Source: Astrocystis sublimbata (lineage: Eukaryota; Ascomycota; Sordariomycetes; Xylariales; Xylariaceae). From it: 64,000 nucleotides of DNA. The stretch spans positions 62,001 to 126,000 of the forward strand of contig JAJNNY010000032.1 of assembly GCA_022453515.1 (NCBI GenBank). The letters run 5' to 3'. The notes beneath the pieces were generated by a model. It had not been told where the DNA came from, made no database searches, and worked only from the letters and a program-made list of their open reading frames with translations. Each line of letters begins with the position of its first letter. Position 1 is the stretch's first letter. Both the position numbers and the translations under genes were made by a program. Positions 25,701 through 37,032 of this stretch are shown here, in pieces.

Positions 25701-25877
25701 ACACGGAGAATCAAGATATTTGTTCATGTGAGGAATTCAAAGGGGGCGGCGAACCTTGTGTTTGCCCATGTAGACCTGCGCAAAGCTGCCTTTTCCTATC
25801 TCGGAGCCGATGAGGAAATGGCCAACAACATCGTCACCGGTCCTCGCCCGACGCGAAGACACTCGTGCTTCAGACAT
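22729..25877 (-). CDS. atg1: Autophagy-initiating Ser/Thr kinase Atg1 (ULK1 orthologue)
   Basis: Three exons (25877-25755, 25563-22920, 22865-22729) encode 967 aa. Kinase features run in order: glycine loop [10 protein letters not shown] (27-36), catalytic-lysine segment AVAIKSVEL (K50), HRDIKPQN catalytic loop, LADFGFARV, and activation loop [13 protein letters not shown] basic, disordered middle includes YVVV at about 506-509, which matches the Atg8-interacting motif known in yeast Atg1. The helical C-terminal half corresponds to the tandem MIT-type domain that binds Atg13. Atg1 starts autophagosome formation in the cytosol under nutrient stress. The exon 1 donor is a weak GTTCGC, but the join [16 protein letters not shown] matches the family. 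A second in-frame ATG (25925) would add 16 residues. The last intron (54 nt) is stop-free and divisible by three. Confidence 0.96.
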
Positions 25878-26295
25878 GGCTTCCTGTGTGGATTTGGCGA
25901 TGACAGGAAGATGGTCGCAGGCCACGGGCCTATAAGGGATCGGGAATCGGGGCTGGGTCTCGCGGAATGGTCCTCATGGGCACACGTAGAGGACGGCCGG
26001 CGTTGAGGCTGGACCAATCTGGCAAAAGGAGAATATGGGGGGAATCGGATGGGGCGTGTCTGGCACGAAACGGGCGGAAGAAGAGAACAAAGTATTGTCG
26101 GGATGAAAGAAGCTCGAAAGTTGAAGACAGGCGCGCGTCTCAGGTTGAGATGCACGGAACTGAAGGTCGAAGTGGGAATGATGTACTAGGTACGAGTAGT
26201 AGGGACAGGATCCGATAGGTCGGGGGTGGAGCTGGTGTGCAATCGAGGATGGGAACCTTGTCAGGCGGGGAGCGAGCGATCTGGAGATGCTTGCA

Positions 26296-26351
26296 AGTGG
26301 TGCTGGGAGTGGTGCTGGGAGTGGTCCTTGGACGGTTGCTGGACGGTTGCT
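26296..26351. repeat. Two adjacent short tandem repeats upstream of ATG1
   Basis: A 12-nt unit (AGTGGTGCTGGG) is present two and a half times from 26296. It is followed almost directly by an 11-nt unit (GGACGGTTGCT) present twice at 26330-26351. The likely ATG1 leader or promoter holds both. Confidence 0.85.
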
Positions 26352-28020
26352 GCAAGGGTGAAGACGAGTTAGCCAGCGCAACCCATGACATTCGTCGTCG
26401 TTGTCGTGTCAGAGGTCATGTCTCTGACGGGGATGGGTGACGGAAGACGGAGAGGGCTCGGCGCATCCAATGGAGAGCTCGAGGAGGTAGTAGTAGGTAG
26501 TAGTGGTAGTAGTAACAGAAATAGAGAACGGAGACATACCGAGGGACGTCGAAGCGGACCTGGCTCTGGATGGTGGCACGGCAGGATGGGCAAGCTGCCG
26601 AGAGAGGCGAGAGGTATACGGCTGGCTGGCTATCTGCTATCTGCGAGTGAGCCTTGAGCTGGATACCTATCTCGGAGTGGAGGAGGGTGCACTTACATGT
26701 AGTCGCAGCCCGGCAGGTCCCAAGCAGGCGCTGCACGTAGGTGGCACACTCGGGTCGCTCACTGGCCTGAGGTACCTCCCAGCTACGCCTTGCCTACCGG
26801 GGTACAATGTACTAGTGGTCGATATCAAACGGGTCCGAAGAGGCAGTCGGCAGGGTATCCAGGTGGCCAAAGTGGAGTAGGTGCCTGGGTAAGTCTAGGT
26901 ACCTAAGTAGGCACTGCGTGGACACTGCCTCCGTGCACTGTTTATGTCGTTATTGCGCCTTTTCACTTACCTAAGGGAAAAGGCCGGCAGATGCGTTGTG
27001 CTGACGACCAACTGCTGAATCACCAGTGCAGTCACGACAGGCAGGGCTTCTGGAAAACGGTGCTACCGTCCGTTCGCTGCCAATGTCGATTTGCCCCGCG
27101 AAGTTTTGGCTTGGTATATATAACTGACTCTGTTATTGACTAACTTCCGATGAGTCAACGGCAGAGAGTGGAATAGAAATAGGAATAGGCTGGGCGACTG
27201 GGCCTTTGCTGGGACGCTGCGTTCACTGCAGGGAGCCCTCGGAATATGTTGGGTGGAGGCTGGATAGCGACTTATAACCCTGCAACACTGCAGGAAACAT
27301 ATGCGGAACGCTCAAGCTCGAGCAGGGGAGGTAGCTTCCAGGTACCTAGCTTGGATACTTGGGTTGGAGCTTGAAGGTCGGCAACTTGTGTTTGTGATTA
27401 TGCTTTGGCTTAGTATCTTGACGAAGCGTAGGTTGGCATGTAAAGTAGGTATTAATCGGCCGATGATCAAGCAAATGACTCGGTCATGAAAGACAGCTCG
27501 CGTCCTACTACCCGTCGTATTAGGGACACTAATTCGGACTGTATGTTTCCAACAGCAACAGGCGAGACAGCCCTGAGGTAGAATCTATGATGGGGATGCA
27601 ACAGCTTGTGGACGGGAGCGGCTCGCACAGTGGATGTAGGTACCCGGGGAAGAAGACTGACTGCCTTAATGACGGAGCTTTGCACGGCTGAGCTGAGACT
27701 CGGGCTGAAGAATACTGATGGTCGACGTCACTGCCGAGAAGACGAATGTGGCGCTTACAGAGTAGGCGAAAAGTAATAGTCGTAAAATCTAGCTAGGGTA
27801 GAATGGAACTTGGGATGTAGTAGAAAACAGGAAGAAGTGGAAGATGGACGGCGAAGGCAACGATAAAACGTCCCCCCCTCAATGACACAAGGCAATCGGT
27901 ATCACGAGATCTGGGCAGGGGATCACATTAGGAGGCAGTCCGCCCCGCACAATAACCTACCAGAAAGGCGCAATCTAACACACTCGAGGCAGATCGAAGA
28001 CCAAGAGGGTCCCCAGAACG

Positions 28021-28035
28021 ACTACTACTACTACT
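28021..28035. repeat. (ACT)5 microsatellite
   Basis: Five perfect ACT units in non-coding DNA. Confidence 0.85.
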
Positions 28036-28974
28036 AGGTGGTACTGTAGGCAAGTAACTCAGGCAATGCAGATAGCGCACGGCTGGTCGCCTTGCGTTAT
28101 CATTGGACAAAATCCTGGAGGTCGATCACGGCTGCGATTGCAGCAACAAGGCATGCGGCTAACTTTTGAAAGCAAGACGCGAACAATGAGCAGCGAAACA
28201 TCAAGGGCTTGTCAGTCGGCAACCCGTGACAGCTTCATCGGCGTGATAATGACTGATAAGGAGCTAGCTCACCAACCGAGCCAACGAGCCACCGTACCTA
28301 GCCTAGCGCTAAGAGCTCCATCCAAGTCTAGAAGCCGATGCCGGGCCCGATGCTTCAGGCTTGCAGTAGCGTGAATTCGTGGACTTACGCAAGTGGAATA
28401 AGTACAGATGAACGCCCGGAACAACGCGTACTGTAGTAGACTCTTCCATCCCTCGTTTCTACCCGAGGTCGTCAATTGGCACTGTTATTGCGACAACACT
28501 ACAGCAACCAGCAACCGTCGGTAGGGCGAGGTAAGCAAGGGAAAAGTCACAGCACCAGACCAGACTCGCCAGGTGCATACGGTCAGGCGTACAGGTACTC
28601 AGGTCTCAGACATTTCGATATCACTTGGCTCCCGGCACCTTGATGGATGCATCGTGTGCTCCAGCAGTCGGGGTTCAACGAATCTGCGTACCTAGGTACA
28701 CCGAGTACTAGGTTACCTACTTTATGAACCTCAAAACTCATATTTGCTCTTATCGTATATATGTTTATTAAGTCCAGACAAAACGAAAGAACAGTTATTT
28801 GTTATTCACCAATCGACGGGAAGGCTGTAGCCACCAAGCAAAACACATGTTTCGACTTAATCCCCTGTAGGCCTAGGTTAACCGAAGTCATGACGTTTCC
28901 ATTAAACAAAACACCCGATAATGTGACGACCACGAGAGTGCACCAGGGGTATACCATCAAATTGTCTTACCTAC

Positions 28975-28990
28975 TAGGTACATGTACCTA
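28975..28990. repeat. 16-bp perfect palindrome, second identical copy
   Basis: Same TAGGTACATGTACCTA sequence as at 18500-18515. The flanking bases differ, so only the palindrome itself is shared. Confidence 0.9.
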
Positions 28991-31456
28991 ATCCTCGATC
29001 GCTAGTATCTTTCCTACCTCGCCCACGGTTGCCTTGCGCGAGCGCGCACTATGTCTGCTATCAGTTCTGTTTGTTTACTCGTATGCGGTAGATCCAGGCT
29101 GACACAGCCGATCGCTAATATTGCCCCTTTGTCAAAAGTGCCAAACGCCTCGTGGCCTGCCATAAGAAGCATCGGGCTACCTCATGCGGACGCATTTTGT
29201 TGTGGTGACACGACTACCCACCCTTGCATACACACTACCAATGCCTACATGTACCGACTGTCGATCTTCCCCAGGACCCTGATTGTGGAAGTGTAATACG
29301 CCGTGGCCGTTCACGGGCGGTAAGACGGCATTGGACTCAACTGCTCAATCACATCCCGCCATACTCGCGACCATGGTTGATGTCTACCTAGGTAGGTATG
29401 AATTCACAAGCTCCAATTGGACATTGTGGTTGTGAGGTCATAAGCCCTGCCTGTACACAAGCTCCAGTCGAGTGTTGCATCATCGCGTCTTCTTACCTTG
29501 AATAACCGCAATGATTTGCCTGGGCTTGTTGAGACCTACAACAACAACAACTCGGGCGCTTGTGATACCTGTGTCATGAGTTCTCAAAAAAACAATAAAC
29601 AATGGCAAGCGAAACGATCCACCTCCTCTCTTTCTTTGTCGCATTGTCAAGGGATACGAGAAACCATGCCAGGAGATCCGGTCTAGCCCATCAACTCATC
29701 AGTTCTCAATGAACAGAATGGAAAGGAAATACAAGCGCTTAAGCCCTGCCTTGCACGCCCAGGTAGGCTTTGACGCCATCCCGCCCATCAGAATACCTAA
29801 TCTGATGAGCGGTCTGGGGCATGTGCGCTGCTGCGCGCATGATGGCAACCTACGGGATTAGATTAATAAATAGACACTTATATGGTTCACGGTCCTGCGA
29901 GGTGGCAAGCGCCTAGAGGCGGTCATGTGGTTGCCTTTTATCTGGGTAGGTAGGATTCCATCCAGTCACGCCGACCAAGTCTCTAGGCCGCTCAAGGTGA
30001 GCGAGCTATCGGTTACCTAGCATCGATTCAAGCAGCACGTACCTTAAGTACTGAACACTAACTAACCCATACCTACATACCTCGCGAGCATTTGTTCCGA
30101 GTTTTGGTAGGGTGGTATGTCATTCCCCTGTGGGTGGTATTTCTGCAACGGAAACAGGCCTCGCCATCGCAGGGTAGGATGCAGCTGTACACGTCACCAG
30201 AACAAGCTAGGTTAGCAGGACCCCTAATTCCCCATCTACATACTTATGTACCTAAGAAGCCCCATTAATTCACCTCCTATCGATGCAAGGCGATGAGAGG
30301 AATCGATAAGAATAGGTCAAAGGGTAGGTCTAGCTAGGGCTCGCTCTCTGCTTTGTCCCCTTATCTCGTCTTCGCGATCGGCTATCATTGTGGATCGCTA
30401 TCTTGGCCGATAAACGTCCAGTGATACGCCGACTGCTCTCCCAATCTAGGTGCTAATGTGTATTCTGATACGACACGCGAGGGAGCAGAGTCCAATGGTC
30501 GTGGAAACCAGATAGGAGGAAAGGATGTACAAGATAGGTGACATGCACCTGGCGGGTCTCGATTCGCCAACAACTGCATGGGTTAATCGTATTGTTGACT
30601 GAGGACGACACCTCCCTCAGCTACACCTACTAGTACTGTGATCGGTCTGTCCTTCATTTGGGCAGATTGGGGCTTTTCACATCATCTTGGCCCACACAGC
30701 ACAACATAGTATAGTCATTTTCGCTCGATCAGGCAGCGGCCTTAAGCTACATCTGAATGCTTTTTCAAAATAGGCAACATTGCTCAAGCAATAAGTCATC
30801 GCGGGGAACAGTATGTCTCATCCATTATTGAATGGGTTGCTCGTACTATTGGACATGAGCTGCATGTTTGACATGTGGTGCATGTTTGGAGATATAGATT
30901 GATCTACCTATCTAAGAGACATATCGCATTACATGTAGATGCAGAGCTTTACACACTTGAGCTTCATACTTGGATTCTCCACAGTAACTTCTCATTGGTG
31001 GCACTCACAGCTCGCTAGGTATTGACTCACGCAAATAGTAGGCAAGTATGCACTGTTACGCAACAAGCGGGATTGAACTTTCGTACCACTTAGACCTTTG
31101 TAGCCAATAATCGGAGCTGCGGCATATGTGCGTAGCTATGACTGAGTTTGTGTAATGTCTGAGCTATGCATGCAGTAGCACCAATCCATCATTCTGGCCG
31201 TTCGTTCTACAGCACTCACTCATCAAGGGAGGCGTGCTCTGTCCGCCTGCACTATCAATTCATCCGAATATATGTCAGTCAGATTACGCTGTCAAGAGAA
31301 TAAGCATGCGAGGAGTGGTATTCATATGTCTTCGTAGTGGCAATAGTCAACATACTCCGGGGTCATCTACATCTGACCGGTGCCTAGCAGTCCATCGTAC
31401 ATCATGCATGACAATCTAAACCTTCCACCTTGTACTTTTGATGTTCCTCAGGACGT

Positions 31457-31474
31457 AATCACGTGAACGTGATT
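31457..31474. promoter_or_regulatory. Inverted repeat with CACGTG core
   Basis: Eight-base arms AATCACGT and ACGTGATT flank a GA spacer. A CACGTG hexamer (31460-31465) is the consensus for fungal bHLH factors. It sits about 270 nt beyond the ornithine aminotransferase stop, so it has no obvious target promoter and may be fortuitous. Confidence 0.3.
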
Positions 31475-31738
31475 GATCACAACGAACTGTAGCTAGAAGG
31501 ATGCAGAATGAAACATCGATTTGCCAGCACGTAGCACGCAGCTCGCCTGCAAAGTAGTGGTGCTACTCCATTCCCGGAAATCCGAGGCTCGCACGCTGGT
31601 TTCCTCGGTTTTCCTCATTCGCAATCGCAGAGGCACACCGAAGGTAGTGCTGGATCTGCGACATTGGAGCTATCGCGCTAGCTGCACACCTTCAGGGCGT
31701 CGTAAGTGTGGCGAGCAAGGTGCCCTTCGAACTATTGA

Positions 31739-33183
31739 CTAGTTTTCCAATACCGGGTGAACATCTTCGTGTTGCTTCATGTTCGGCAATTCCCGTAGTG
31801 CATCTCCAATTATGGCAAGCGCCTTCTGCATCTGTTCGTCGGTGATGACCAGTGGAGGTGCGAATCGGATGATGTCTCCGTGTGTCGGTTTAGCCTGGGT
31901 GGAGGTGAGCCATTGTACGAACTATTCATTGTCACACATGGTGCGATTTCACCCAAGAACTTACCAAAAGACCCTTCGTCTTGAGGAGAAGGCATAGGTC
32001 CCAGGCAGAATGACCATTTGTCTGTGATTCATCCACCACGACAGCGTTTAGCAAACCCTTACCGCGTATTGTCTTGACAATCGGAGACTTCAAGGAGGCA
32101 ATACCCTCGCGGAATACGTTTCCTAGCCTCTCCGCTTTCTGAGTAAGTTGCTCTTCTTCCATGATCTGCAGTGCACGAATGGAGACAGCGCAACCGAGAG
32201 GGTTTCCACCATAGGTAGAGCCGTGGGTGCCAGGCTCAACGACCAGCATGATCTCTTTACTGCTGAGAACACAGCTAACTGGGTACATGCCACCTGAGAT
32301 GGCCTTGCCAAGTGTCACCATGTCTGGCTTGATCCCAGCCCACTCCGAGCAGAGCATCCGCCCAGTCCTGCCAATGCCAGTCTGGATCTCATCACAGATC
32401 AATAGCACGTTATGCTTCTTGCACAGATCCTGGACCTTCCTGAGGTAGTCATCGTCAGGAACAACGACGCCTGCCTCTCCCTGAATCGGCTCCACGATGA
32501 GGGCCGCCGTCTCCTTGCCATGAGCCTCGAACACCGCCTCCAGATCAGCAACGTTGTTGTACCGGATAGGCTTTCCAGTGGAAGGAGAGGTGGCGCCAAT
32601 GTTTGGTATGTAAGGACCATAGTTGTCTTTGGACTCAGGGTCAGTCGAAAGCGTTACAGCTATCATCTGTTTGCGTGTTAGCTACGCAACTAATGTCCGC
32701 CCGCCACACCCAACGCACCGTTCGACCGTGGAAGTTTTCTTGAACGCCAAAGACCAAGGCTTTGCCTTGCGGTACACCTTTGACCTTGTACGCCCATTTT
32801 CTGGCTATCTTGATGGCAGTCTCTACGGCCTCTGCTCCAGTGTTCATTGGCAGAACCATATCGTACCCGAACATCTGCTGGACTTTCTCAGCCCACTTGG
32901 GGAACACATCGTTGTGGAAAGCCCTTGAGCTCAAAGTCAAGCGACCAGCCTGTTCGGTCAAAGCTTTGACAAGCTCAGGATGGCAATGGCCCTGGTTTAC
33001 TGCACTGTAGGCAGACAAGAAGTCGAGGTAGTGCTTGCCTTCGGGGTCCCAGACATCGATGCCTTGGGCACGGGCGAAGACAACAGGAAGGGGATGGTAG
33101 TTATGGGCAGCAAACTGATGCTCGGCATCAATCGCACTCTTTGTGGAGGCTGCATGGATTTGGTTATCGGCATGGGGCGCCAT
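31739..33183 (-). CDS. car2: Ornithine aminotransferase (EC 2.6.1.13)
   Basis: Three exons (33183-32719, 32666-31965, 31894-31739) join at phase 0 throughout to a complete 440-aa protein, the usual length for fungal enzymes. The class-III aminotransferase fold is plain: [71 protein letters not shown] (PLP-contacting D247), the Schiff-base lysine in TLGKAISGG (K276), and [14 protein letters not shown]. The enzyme converts ornithine plus 2-oxoglutarate to glutamate semialdehyde and glutamate in arginine catabolism. The N-terminus lacks a mitochondrial presequence, as in other fungi, so a cytosolic location is inferred. It is divergent from GPI10 across 1.2 kb. Confidence 0.97.
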
Positions 33184-34420
33184 TGTTGCGGAAAAGAGGA
33201 CGTCTGACTGAAGGTGGGATGTGATAAATCAATGCAGGATGAGGTGGCGTGTTGCAGCACAGCTTGGGGCAGTGGAATAATAGCTCTGTGATGGTTAAGA
33301 CGTTACGAAGATGCCCAAACAAGTCGCGGCAACAGGTAATCAGGCACAATTCGAGAAGTAAAAAGATCAGCGCAACAAGCTGAAGAGGCGAGGACAAGAA
33401 AGAACTTGTAGTAACGAAGGAAAAGGCGGGGCGGGCTCGCAACGTCGAGCTGTACGTAATGTCAGAGAAGCTACACCGGGACACTATACCCCTAAGTGCA
33501 AGTCGATGCGGCTCAACCGCAGCACGGATGGTCAGATTGCAAAAAAAAAACGAGGGGTCACATGGGCTTGTTGTCCACTTGATTCCGAGGCAAAGCGTCA
33601 ACGTCGGCGTCGCTGTCTCTTGTGTCTCGTAACGGTTTCTGAGTTGTTATGTCATGGTGACAGGAGAAGCAGCCATGTATGATTGGGTCTTAAGCTTTGG
33701 GTGTCCACGAACAAGGCGCGGGGGTTCCTTGCAGTAGGTACTTGGTTACCATGTTACCAGTCCCAATCGAAGTGTACACCCGAAAGCAGAACATTGCACT
33801 ATGTTGCCCCTTGCATTGAATTAACAACTTACGACGGTCCGCACGGAGGTAGTGAACTTGTCGCAGCTGAAGAGGCCATTTAGATCTCGTCAGAGCTCCT
33901 TAGTGGTGTACTCATGCGAATCGGAGGCCGGTAGCGGGACGGAAATGCCACTTAACGGACGGAAGATGCCTCTAGTAGCATTCGGGAGCAGGCCAATCAC
34001 ATGTAACACATTTGAAGAGCACAGCTTCTGGAGGCTACAGGATGAAGGTAAAAAGGTATGACGCAGGCATGGGGGCATGGGCATGGGGGCCACTCTCATA
34101 TCTGTACAGTAACCAGCAGCTGGCGCTATTGATTGCAGCTGGCGTATATCGGTCTTCAGCTGTGTTTCTGCTGCGATTCTGCCTCTACCGGACGATAACA
34201 TCGCAAGCCAAATCGGGCATGTGGGCCAAGCTCAGACCAATTGGGACTATTCCGTAGATTGCCATGTTGATGGATGAATTGCTAGTCTCGAGCTTGGATG
34301 CCAGGTAGCCTCAGTTGTTGTCACGTAACTTACAATATATAACAGTTGGTCAAGTCTGTTTATCAAGACGAACCTGCGGAAAGACCGAAAGCAGCAACGG
34401 ACATACGCCATGATTGCAAG
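33184..34420. promoter_or_regulatory. Divergent intergenic region OAT / GPI10
   Basis: 1.24 kb separates the two start codons, so both promoters must lie here. A homopolymer A10 run lies at about 33541. No ORF with a start codon extends convincingly upstream of GPI10: the open frame to its left begins with TTG. Confidence 0.5.
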
Positions 34421-36577
34421 ATGAGCCCTAAGAAAACAGACAGCCTGACAGCTCGCAATGTCAAAGAGAAAAGGACAGAGGCGCCGAATAGCCAGGGTAC
34501 AGGCGTAGATCGTCTCATCGCAGAACAGGCGCGAGATGCGCTTGCCGTTATTTTCGCCATACGCTTCGTCAATGCGCTCTGTGTTCGGACTTTCTTTCAG
34601 CCAGATGAATACTTCCAGGTGCTTGAGCCAGCATGGCAGCTGGTCTACGGAGATAACAGCAAAGCCTGGCTAACCTGGGTGCGTCAGCTACTGAATTAAC
34701 TACAGTTTCCAAGAAACAGTAAAATTACTTCGAGATCTCGCTAACACTCAGGTAGGAATGGCGCAATGCGCTTCGCTCGTCAATCCATCCCACGATATTC
34801 GCATTTGGGTACTTTGTTGTGGACAGCTTTTGGGCTTCGTACAACGTGCCGACGGTCAAGGCTAAGTGGCTGCTAATGGCCCCCAAGGTCCTGCAGACTG
34901 TTTTTGCTGCTTCGAGTGACTGGTACACCTGGAAGCTGGCCGAGAAGCTGTATGGGCCAAGTAGTGCCGCCTCGTGGGCTGTTGTGAGTTCATCCTTATA
35001 CATCCCGGACTGGTCGCCCAGAAAATGTGACTGATATAGGTCACAGCTGCTGATGGCGTTGCTGAACCCATGGCAATGGTATACCGCCACAAGAACCTTT
35101 TCAAACTGTCTTGAGACCACATTGACTGCCATGGCCTTGTATTACTGGCCGTGGGAGCTTCTTGGTATCGAGGCTGAAAAGAAAGATGAGTCGCGAGATT
35201 CGTCCAGCCTCCTCAAAGCCCCGGGCCTAGTCAACAGGTAACACAACTTCCATATCAAACGATGACGACGACCTTCCTAACTGTGCTTATGATAGGTTGA
35301 GGGCGTCTCTCATCTTAGCGGCATTCGCTGTGCTCTTGCGGCCTACGAATATTTTTGTATGGGTAGCAATATGCACTCTGGTGCTCACACGTTTCACACT
35401 GAGTGGCCAGTCGCCCTTGAGCCAAAAGGTGCTCCTGGTCCTCTTCCGCGAAATTGTTTTCTGCGGGTAAGTCTCAGAAACATAATTTTTTTTTTGAATG
35501 TATAGTAACCTCCACAGATGCATTGCCCTTGGTGCTTCGCTGGCGTGTGACCGCCAGTACTTCGGCGACTGGAAATTCCCCCCTTTTGAGTGGCTCCATT
35601 TCAACGTGACCCAGGACCTCGCAGTCTTCTACGGGCAGAACGATTGGCATTATTATTTATCCCAAGGCATCCCGCTTCTCTGCACAACCATGACCCCCTT
35701 CGCCCTCCAGGCTCTTGCTAAATCTCTAGACGCAGAAGCATCTTATTCAGTGACCACAGCAAACACCCTCAAGGCTCTAACCTTTGTCGTTGTAACGACG
35801 ATCTCTACTCTATCTTTAGTATCTCATAAAGAGATCCGTTTCATCCAACCTCTTCTACCTGCTCTTCACATCCTCGCCGCGCCGTACACAGCATCCTTCT
35901 TCACCAATCTCTCTACCACAGATGCCTCAACTTGCCCGCGTCCAGCCCTGAGATGGAGGAGGAAACCCCTACTGGCTCTCGCCTTGGTAGTCAACGTCGT
36001 GATCGGGGGGTATCTGTCCTGGTTCCACGCCGCGGCACCCGTCCAGGTGATCTCGTTCCTGCGATCGGAATTCGAGCGCGTGCACCCCGAGCATCTCCAC
36101 TTCGGGCGCTCCTCCCAGAACGCAACAGCTCCCACCGAAGACGGCGCCGACGAGCTGCAAGAGCTATTCGCCCTGTTCCTGATGCCCTGCCACTCGACAC
36201 CGTGGCGCTCGCATCTCGTCTACCCATCCCTGAGCGCGCGCGCCCTCACATGCGAGCCGCCGCTCCACACGGCGCCGAACTCGCCTGAGCGAGCCGCGTA
36301 CCAGGATGAAACGCGCCTGTTCTACGCAGACCCTGTCACCTATCTTGCTAGGGATATGTGGCCGCGTGACGGGCCGGGCGAGCACATGGCCCGGTACATC
36401 GTTGGCTTCGAAGGCGTTGAGACGCCGCTGCGCAAGTACTTCGACTCGGCGGGCCCCGGCGGCCGACACGGCATTGAACTCCGCGAGGTGTGGAGCACGT
36501 GGAACGGCTTGTTCACTGACGACGAGCGGAAGAGTGGGCGCTTGGTGGTTTGGGAGACGGGGTTCTACGACGATTGA
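34421..36577 (+). CDS. gpi10: GPI mannosyltransferase 3 (Gpi10/PIG-B), GT22 family
   Basis: Five exons (34421..34678, 34756..34983, 35047..35237, 35296..35466, 35518..36577) give 635 aa with frame kept at all junctions. The signature follows the first membrane anchor: RFVNALCVRTFFQPDEYFQV, with the acidic PDE motif required in the first luminal loop of GT22/Alg9-type enzymes. It continues EWRNALRSSIHPTIFA, LNPWQWYTATRTFSNCLET, LRASLILAAFAVLLRPTN and WLHFNVTQDLAVFYGQNDWH, with KEIRFIQPLLPALHIL near the C-terminal domain. The protein is multi-spanning in the ER membrane and adds the third mannose to the GPI precursor from dolichol-phosphate-mannose. The start is the first ATG in frame. Exons 2-4 are short, so single-ORF searches see only the last exon. 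Confidence 0.95.
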
Positions 36578-37032
36578 GGTGGAAAGGACAGGAAAGAATG
36601 TAACTGTATACTTGTGAATACCCAGGAAGTTGGTGGATTCGCGCTGCTATGCGCGCAACCTCGTCGCAACTCTGCTGTGTTGTCTCTTGTTGGTTGGTCT
36701 TATACAACCTTGATCTATCTTCTACTCTAGCTGGGATATTCGCGCCAATCAGTTTGAGTGCTAAACTCAGTAACAAGCTAAGCTCTCGTCTCATCGTCAT
36801 CGTAATTCATCGCAGACTCAAAGGAAACCTTTGTGTTCCTGTTGAAAGCTGGGCCCACTTTGCCTGCCAGTTACCAGCAATCTCGAGATATTTAGATGTT
36901 TGCTGGAATTCCAAAGCGATCACCCACTGTCAGCAACAGGCAGGAGCTCCGGCACTTCCTCAGTATGTCCATCATCTAGCCAGTGTGTTCTATACAGATG
37001 CCCGCAAGGCATATACTATACGATTCGATGTC
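36578..37032. other. Convergent 3' region GPI10 / CUL4
   Basis: Only about 455 bp separate the two stop codons, so the two 3' UTRs are likely to be close or overlapping. No other feature was seen. Confidence 0.5.

Larger units (their letters stand above)
25878..31738. other. 5.9-kb gene-poor region upstream of ATG1
   Basis: The first ~0.9 kb (to about 26.8 kb) is pyrimidine-rich on the ATG1 strand and is probably its promoter and leader. It includes tandem repeats at 26296-26351 and a GTAGTAG-rich tract near 26490. Further right are a TAGGTACCTA palindrome (26895-26904), (ACT)5 at 28021-28035, GTACCTAGGTAC at 28688-28699, the 16-bp palindrome at 28975-28990, and CTACCTAGGTAG at 29384-29395. 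An inverted repeat with a CACGTG core lies at 31457-31474. No gene was recognised on either strand. Confidence 0.5.
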
